From the NCBI GenBank assembly GCA_963169105.1, contig OY720632.1, forward strand, positions 55,957,136-56,021,135: a stretch of 64,000 bases of DNA, in the 5' to 3' direction. Under the pieces are notes generated by a model that had not been told where the DNA came from, ran no database searches, and saw only the letters and a program-made list of their open reading frames with translations. Of the stretch, positions 57,370-64,000 are shown piece after piece. Both the position numbers and the translations under genes were made by a program. The stretch is from Ceriagrion tenellum. Lineage: Eukaryota; Arthropoda; Insecta; Odonata; Coenagrionidae. Each line of letters opens with the position of its first letter. Position 1 is the stretch's first letter.

Positions 57370-59575
57370 ATAAGTATTTTGGTTGTCAGCGTGAAGCATT
57401 CGGGGAAGACTCCAACAATAAAAGAGTATGAATTAATCGCTAAATGTAGTGTTGAATAGTTACACTTTAACTGGTGGCTGTGTGGGACAAAAAGCCAATA
57501 AACTAAATGACAGCAATCTGCCGAAAATGGTGCTTATATTGATTCCAATAGTTGTGGGCACTTCCGTAATTATCAAGGATGAAACGAAATCAATTATTCT
57601 GTGGTATTACAACATGCGTCGATCATAATATTCGGAGTTGAACTAATTCTGCCAAAGGATTTTTTTTAAAGCAGTGTTCCGGATTTCCTTCGGCAGAATG
57701 AGGAGGTGGGCTTAGTCCTCTGTCGAAGGGGCTGGCGGTTTGGAAAGAAGGCTATCTTCCGACTCCCCTGTATGCCCCGTTCACGCCACCCACAGTCGCA
57801 TCGCGTCGTTAGCTCGGACGCTGGCGTCAAATTCCTCATTAATCCGCGTTTGTAACCATCGTTCTGGTTATTCCAAACGATAACATCGTGGGTTGGATTG
57901 GTGCTAATACAGCGAGAGGAAGCTGGAAAACATTTAGTGCAATATTCAAAGGCGAACAGAAATATGGAGAAAGTTTGTTTTATTTTTGATGAACAAGAAA
58001 AGGGGAGTGTCATTTTCATCTAGAATCTTTCCGAATGACTCGAAATTTAGAAGGATTGCGGAACATTTCATTTCGTTCGAAACGAATCGCCCGTTTCTGC
58101 ATAAGTTAACTTCGACTCATGGAGGGGACAGCTTACAGTAACGACAGTGTCGTGTGATGAGTGTGTTAGAGATGATGGTAATATCTGATTTCAGCTTAAG
58201 AAACGGTGTTTTTATTAGCGCGAAGGCACATGTCCACACGTGAACAGCTCAACACTGTCTCTCGTGTGTCGTAGTGACATCGCTTATGTATGTACAGATT
58301 TTGGTGACGTTATGTCTTCTTTTGACGGCACGTCCTCAGGCAACTCCTCCAGCCCACGCTGCTAGACCAGGCCGCCTTGGCCACCATTTTACGATGAAGG
58401 CGAAGGGATTCTTCATCTAACACGTGCAGATGGGTTACGTTGGTGCATAATATAAGTGTCTGGATCGGGGATTGTCGAGCTTCGCTGGGTATTGTAAGGG
58501 GAAGAAAACTTGATGAAGCGTGGGAATACCGCCGAAACCTCGTTGAATGAATGTCGTGATGGGGGAAATATGGGAAGGTGGTGGAGGAAGGAAATTAAAG
58601 GGAATAGCGAAAGACGAAGGTGGGGAGAGATGGGAAGCGTGGCATTTGGAATGACGAGCAAGGATGGCGGGCGGAGGGAGTGGAGGTGGAAGAAAAACAC
58701 TTGGGCCTTTTGCGTCCGTGTTAATGGTCGCTTGGTGCCCTTTCTGCACCACCCCGCTTCCTCCCTTTGCGCCATCCACTCCCCCTTACTGCCCAGTGTT
58801 CCCTAATTTCACTTATACCCTGCCTCGGTCTTCCTGTCTTCGCGGCCTTGCTTTATCATCGCGCCATTACGTACTCTGTCGCCACGCCCATGTTCCTTTA
58901 GGACAGAGACCAAGGATGGAAGGCTGAGAAGTCGCCTCGGACAACGGCTGCTTTGTCTTTTTGGTCGAATGTCTGCCCCGCGGAAGTGAATATGGAGGTA
59001 ATGAAACCTGAAGCGGTTGCTTGAGCAAAATAACGTGATTACATGTTGACGCACTTAAGTTTAATTTTAATGACGAGATATCTAAAACTATTTTTGGCTC
59101 ATCAATTGACAACCAACTTCAGTGTTAGGCCTACGAACACATGTGAGTCCACTGGATGAATTACGCGATGAATTACGCCTTTGAATCACGCGATTGAGTG
59201 TGTGCCACTAAATCTAGGTTCCATTCAATCAATTGGGTAGCGATTTCCGCAAATGTTAGGCAACAGTATTTAGACCCTTCTCATATTCGGGAATGATAAG
59301 AACTCCATCATCTTTTTCTTCCTTGATTGCAAATTTCATTCGGTAGGGAAAGAGAATTTGGAGGAAAGGGGGAAGTTAATTGCAAAGCGGAGTCTGAGAG
59401 GGTTAGTAACAGTGTGATTTCGCTCCGCAGTGTCGTATGATTCGTTTGATTCAAGTATGAAAAACGGAACGAAACTAGCCGAAGTACGCGATTTTCGAAG
59501 AGTTTTCGGTCATGGTCACTTCTCGTGTGACTCAATCGATACGAAATAAAGAGTCTGAATTCGTGTTCTGCCATG
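57370..59575. other. Non-coding, with purine-rich block
   Basis: 58500-58690 is strongly purine-rich on the plus strand and gives shadow frames of up to 120 codons on the minus strand. 58100-58480 is GC-moderate with no recognised function. No exon-like signal with domains was found. Confidence 0.45.
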
Positions 59576-59579
59576 CTAT

Positions 59580-60075
59580 ATTGAAGAAGAGGCTAGAAGA
59601 GCTTATAAGGAAACAACTGCTGTGCTCAAAGAAGATAGGACTACAAACCAGGAAACAGTATGTGAAAACCATCTTTTGGAGCGTGGCACTCGTGGAAACG
59701 TGGAAAAAGCTGACCAGAAAAGACTAGAAGCCTTCGAAACCTGGTGCTGGAGGAGGATGCTGGAGATAAAATGGATGGAAAAAATGAGAAATGATGAAGT
59801 GTGCAGAAGAGTAGGAGAGGAAAAGACGATATGGAACACCACAGAGAAAAAAGAACGAGATGGATTGGACACACCTTGAGACAATGGATTTGTTAGGAAC
59901 ATAATTGAAGGTAAAATAGAGGGAAAAGTCCAAAGAGGAAGACCCAGGAATAAGTTCATGGACCAAATAAAGAATAAAGTACATAAAGAAGAGATTCCAG
60001 GAGGTAAGGGAACTAGCATTAGTGAGGGATGTGTGGAGAGCTGCAGTCAATGATGACATATTGTATTGGTGATAA
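59580..60075 (+). mobile_element. LINE 3' fragment (RTE-like endonuclease/reverse transcriptase C-terminus)
   Basis: The translation reads DQKRLEAFETWCWRRMLEIKW and then MEKMRNDEVCRRVGEEKTIWNT at 59710-59840. After a frame change comes NGFVRNIIEGKIEGK, then VQRGRPRNKFMDQIKNKVHK (about 59885-59980). These are the characteristic C-terminal blocks after the polymerase domain of endonuclease/reverse-transcriptase LINEs. At least two frameshifts are needed. The polymerase core itself is absent, so it is 5'-truncated. It is a different family from the CR1-like copies. A 138-codon minus frame over it is antisense shadow. Confidence 0.85.
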
Positions 60076-60079
60076 CGGT

Positions 60080-61400
60080 TTAAAAGTTAAAGACGTCGAC
60101 AGAAAGAAGCCGCTTGTTAGATGTCAACTCCGTTTGAAAAAGCTCAAATGCGGTTTTACAAAAGTTCATTCAAGACAGCGTGACTAAAAGCGACAATGAC
60201 TGTAACAAGTTTTCCCGCATTCCGCCATATTCTTAGGCTATTCCTCTCCAGCAATTCGGTGGTTAAGAAGTGGCGAATGGTAAGAGAAACTGGGTTTTTA
60301 TAGATAAAATATTAGTCGTGGAATCTAGCATTAATAGCTAGCTAGTTTCTGAATACGTTCGGTTCCTCACTGTTTGATATTTTAACAAGATTTAAAATAT
60401 ACCATTTGTTGACTCTCGGTGTATCAAGATGCTCATCTTCTGGTCATATTTTCTGAGCGGAATTAATAATTAATCGTGTACTATTTTTCCATAGTTTAAC
60501 CATTATTCATTAACATCCACAATGTAAAACTATAATATTTTAAATTAAGTTTAATGGATTATTTCGTGTTTTTTTTACACGAAGATTAGACAAGCTCGAC
60601 GTCAGTGTTCAAATCACCGATGTGTGTTTTTTTACAAGATGCTTATAGGTTAACTCACATGACGGAGGAATTACCAGAAGAGATACCACTTCTGTGAACT
60701 GTCAAACTTTCTTGCCTATTACAAGGATGTTTTAACAGACCTTAAAAATATCTTATTCCTTATTAAATGTAACGTAATTTTTTTACCTGTATATATATAT
60801 ATATATGCTGGGAAAATTAAATGCATAATGCTTTGAAAGGAAATAAAAAAGTTTTATGAAATAAGAAGTGGAGAGGACGTTTTTTAGGGTGTTGGATGGA
60901 ATGTTAAATGTTACCGGATATGTGAAGAGAAATGTGCTGTCGAGGGAGTGACAACGAGGAAAGGAGACGAAAACATATCTGTCAGAGACGAGTAGGCACG
61001 AGCTACTTTGGACGGAGATGGAAGTAGGAGAGAAGGCGAAAAGGAGAGAGGCAGAAAGGAGAGAAATACACGAATTATGAAAGGATTAATGTGGAAGGAA
61101 ATCGGGAGAATTCGCTGCAGGGCTCAAGGAAACGACATAGATGTGGATAGGAGAAATGGGTGAGAGTTTTGGTGAAACACTCTGGGAATTCGATTGGGAA
61201 TTGAGTAGATCGGCTGAGTGGAGAGAGACTTGGAAGCGAGAGGAAAGAAATACGAGTTGATGGGTAGGTTTTTTGGAGGATTGGAAGGTAGGAGGGAGGT
61301 TGAAACGCGGACGGCATGAAGTTGGCCCACGAGTCCATCCCCCGAATCTGTTTATCGGCAATATATTGGAAACATTGCCACTATATACAGTGTACTGCAT
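60080..61400. other. Non-coding; TA microsatellite; purine-rich block
   Basis: A (TA) run lies at 60790-60806. 60980-61290 is purine-rich with tracts of GGAGAGA and AGGAGAGAA; minus-strand serine/proline frames there are not genes. Confidence 0.5.
60790..60806. repeat. (TA)n microsatellite
   Basis: An uninterrupted alternating T-A run of 17 bases. Confidence 0.9.
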
Positions 61401-61404
61401 GGTA

Positions 61405-61616
61405 GCATGTTCTTCTACGTGTCACTCTCCTGGTTTCTGATCTGGCTGCATACCGTTGTCCTGACTGCTTTTGCCTGCGCGAGGCATTCGGGGGAACTTG
61501 CGCGGTTCTAATTTGAACTGGGATGAGTGCTGCATGCCTGGTGTGGAATCACCCCGTGCCACACACCTTAGTGGTGGCTTGCATGGTATTTCGTCGATGT
61601 AGATGTATATAAATAA
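61405..61616 (+). mobile_element. CR1-related 3' fragment, diverged, copy D
   Basis: CACCCCGTGCCACACACC, GGTGGCTTGCATGGTATTTC and the end GATGTAGATGTATAT correspond in order to the 3' untranslated region of copies A and B, with many changes. The 130 bp before it are GC-richer and may belong to the same element, but no coding motif was recognised. Confidence 0.6.
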
Positions 61617-61715
61617 GCCTCTTTGCGAAGTGAATGATTCCACTACAAAAAATTCACACCAAATTTTCGCATTAAATTGCCAAAAACTGGAGCACTCTTC
61701 GCGAAAGATTAGTAA

Positions 61716-62036
61716 ACATTATTTAGACCAATACTCTTGTACGCCGTGACTATTTGGAACCGTGCGCAGAAAGGTTTGATTCTCGAGATTTCTTTAATAC
61801 AGCAGCCAGACGGCTGTAAAAAAAAACTTTTGGGAGCGAACCAAAAGTGTTGCCAAGCTGATAAAAGGATTAGGCAGGGCGCCATTAGAGACTCGGAGGC
61901 TATAGGGTTGGCCAAGATTACTTACTAAGGTCAAATCAGAAAGGCAAGCGTTTGCACGACGCGGATGGCCATATCCCTAAAACTGCCGCACACCCATGAG
62001 GTGGCTCGCTGAGTATAATGTAAATAAAGATGTGTA
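61716..62036 (+). mobile_element. CR1-like LINE, 3' fragment, copy E (diverged)
   Basis: The order of blocks matches copy B. LYAVTIWNRAQKG corresponds to LDYAASIWDPSHK. The DNA word TTAGAGACTCGGAGGCTA corresponds to CTAGAGACTCGGAGGCTA in A and B. Then come CCGCACACCCATGAGGTGGC and an ATGTAAATAAAGATGT tail. It is shorter than the family between these blocks. It lies 100 bp from copy D in the same orientation. Confidence 0.75.
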
Positions 62037-62285
62037 CAGTCGCCACGGCGAAAGAAGTCCGATGACAGCTCGAAAAGTGGAAGGGGCCAGGGAGCTCATA
62101 ACGGGACTCACGTATCCTAGAGCCAATAGCTGAACCCCGTCACCACCCCATCCCCCTACCGACCCTGACAACGTTGTCACATACCTTTCACTTTTCAGTC
62201 TCCCTTGAGTCTTCTTTCGTGCGGTTTTCGGTGTCAAGTGCTTCATTCTTTGGGTGTGTTGTTTGCGTATTATTGCAATTGTAAT
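62037..62285. other. GC-moderate spacer, nothing recognised
   Basis: Contains ACCCCGTCACCACCCCATCCCC and a GACAACGTTGTC palindrome near 62165-62176. No gene or repeat could be assigned. Confidence 0.4.
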
Positions 62286-62289
62286 ACTT

Positions 62290-64000
62290 ACGCGATTAAT
62301 CCATTTATTAATTCATCCATTTATTGATTAGATACATAATTTTTATTGACTTCAGTGCACATTTTTCATAACCGTTTTACACTAATGACTAATATTTAGG
62401 TGTAATAACCAAATAATCAACTGCAGTTGCTCTGTTGTTGCATAAGATATTCGTATAATTTCATTTTAAAGGATTTATCTGATGAACTTTGTTTGAAGGA
62501 TATAGGGAGGTAGTTCCAAAATTTTATTGAGTATATTTGGAATGAGTTCTGAAAGGTGGTGGTGTGGTGGCTGGGAATGAGAGTAGTACTTATGCCAAAA
62601 GAATGGGCATTAGTCAGATAAATTACTTGTTGCTTTGAAAGGTGACTCCTATATGTTACTTGAATGAAGAATGCATGGTATGATTTGTAAGAAATATGAA
62701 GCTGAAAGCAGCAGCGCCTCTTTGTCCGGACAACTGGACGTGTGCCAGGGCACGTGCCTTATTTCTCACAGAGGAGGAATATTATATTTTTCTTCTATGC
62801 TAATATTAATAAATTTATCGGTGTAATTATTCTTTTTATGTAAGGATAAGTGTTGCGCTTCTTTTCTTTTTGTTGATATTTTTATTAAGGCCCTATAACT
62901 TGTTTTTTACTGAGATTCCTTTTAGTATTTATAACATAATAATATATATTTTTACTCCGCAATTACATATAGTACTGTGTACTTAATTTACAATTTTTTA
63001 TGGAGCTTTAGGCATCCTCAAGGTCACAGACGTGTGGGGAGGCTGCCTTCAATACATGAAATGCATTGCTGCTAAGAAACCAAACTTTTTATACAGAGCA
63101 TATTAAATAAATTAACATAAATCCACTTCATTCTGCGCCAATTATGGACAGAAAAACAATGAATACAGACTACTTCATCGAGCTTGTTACTTGATGTACA
63201 AGTTTATAACATCAGAACAAATTATTAACATAAAACATCAATGCTACCATGTGCCACTATCTATGCCTTTGACAATTCCAAAAAAATTCTCTCGTTCCTT
63301 ATGGTTTTAATACAATCCGGTAAGGCATGAAATACTTTTGGCCCCAAATACAAAAAAGATTATATGTACAATGTGAGATACGTATACAATGTGAGACTCG
63401 GTTTTGGAAGCGGCGTATTATGCTTCCATCGTAGATTATAATCATGCTCGCTTCCAGAAACCGTGGGCATGTTACCTCTTCTTAAAAAAGTAATTTTTGA
63501 ACCTTAAAAATAAACATGTATTTTTTTGGAAGGATATTTAGACGAATAAATAATGCATTGGTATGCTCATATCGTTTACTCTTTGTTATAATCCTAATTA
63601 TCTTTTTCTGCAGCAATATAGCTGGAAATAAAAGACTTATTATGGGTTCCCCCTACAAATAAAGCCATAACCTAATATAGACCCTACAAGGGTGTCATAC
63701 AGGAGGTATATTGGACATTTATAACGAATAAAATACACTTTGGACAAAATCTCGAAGAACCTTAGTTGAATCATTTATGTGGCATTTCCATTTCAAATAT
63801 TAATTAAAAGTTACCCCCAAATATTTTATTCTCTTAACCTATTCAATCATGTCACAGTTACAGCACTGCTTCAACCCACAGCTTTAAAGTTCAAAGGGAA
63901 GCCGAGGCTGGAAGTATCCAAAGAAAGGTGTTACCAAAATTAACTCTCTCTAAGTACATGTGGAGGCTATGGAGAGATATTGGCATGGCGTAGTTGGAAT
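62290..64000 (-). mobile_element. Degenerate LINE on minus strand, polymerase C-terminal part, runs off window
   Basis: On the minus strand from the right edge the translation gives SCGLKQCCNCDMIE and RIKYLGVTFN (63836-63807), then LKWKCHIND. Later come KKIIRIITKSKRYEHTNALFI (about 63610-63550), LNILPKKYMFIFKVQKLL, and near the 3' end PNILNKILELPPYI (about 62540). This is the segment after the polymerase domain in LINEs of the CR1/Jockey-like group, where KYLG, an IYGxVVWG-type block and a KRYEHT-like block occur in that order. Stops and frameshifts are frequent. The element ends near 62290 in a TTTATTAATTCATCCATTTA-like A/T-rich region. The catalytic polymerase motifs would lie beyond the window. 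Confidence 0.75.

Noticed and set aside
58413..58806. Overlapping frames of 98-120 codons on both strands
   Set aside because: A purine-rich tract lacks stop codons on both strands; no domain or splice context was seen.
59603..60019. Minus-strand frames of 111-138 codons
   Set aside because: They are shadows of the plus-strand LINE C-terminal fragment, where conserved charged motifs are read.
1..64000. CRISPR arrays, bacterial operons, rRNA genes, prophage or plasmid features
   Set aside because: No regularly spaced identical repeats, no tightly packed long frames and no conserved rRNA words were seen. The content is eukaryotic.

Overview
The window is eukaryotic, AT-rich and almost empty of protein-coding sequence. 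It is most likely intergenic or intronic DNA of a large-genome arthropod, probably an insect. No open frame is longer than about 200 codons, and none reads as a host protein. There is no operon structure, ribosome-binding site or CRISPR array. The recognisable content is remains of transposable elements: RTE-like and CR1-like LINEs, a tRNA-derived SINE in three copies, DNA transposons with terminal inverted repeats, probable solo LTRs and short self-complementary inserts. The arthropod call rests on the CR1 and SINE types and is inference; I cannot name a species.

Layout. 1-7.3 kb is unannotatable AT-rich DNA with two local duplications (3.5-4.0 kb and 5.3-5.8 kb) and two GC-richer patches (2.65-2.89 and 4.14-4.74 kb). 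7.3-12.25 kb is a four-member nest. A decayed RTE-like LINE on the plus strand is split first by a 190-bp near-perfect palindrome with a 14-bp target duplication (7418-7607). It is split again by a 3,261-bp hAT-like element with 8-bp target duplications (8899-12159). That element in turn carries a second, divergent RTE-like LINE on the minus strand (about 9.70-11.39 kb). 12.3-29.7 kb is mostly empty, with a dispersed direct duplication (15.84/18.44 kb), a diverged tandem array (16.4-17.0 kb), a SINE (21.9 kb) and a ribozyme-like motif (28.15 kb). 29.8-32.8 kb clusters a small TIR element next to TTAA, two more palindromic inserts and a probable solo LTR. 37.8-41.4 kb has two CR1-like copies with a SINE between them. 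47.8-48.2 kb is a second LTR-like block. 50.5 kb, 57.1 kb and 59.6-62.0 kb carry further CR1, SINE and RTE fragments. A minus-strand LINE runs from about 62.3 kb off the right edge.

Every coding remnant is broken by stops or frameshifts, so these are fossils, not active elements. The best leads are the class of 166-190-bp palindromic inserts, one of which shows a hammerhead-like core; the dated nest at 7.3-12.3 kb; and a few non-repetitive, motif-dense blocks that could be conserved regulatory DNA. I found no evidence of a new multi-gene system.
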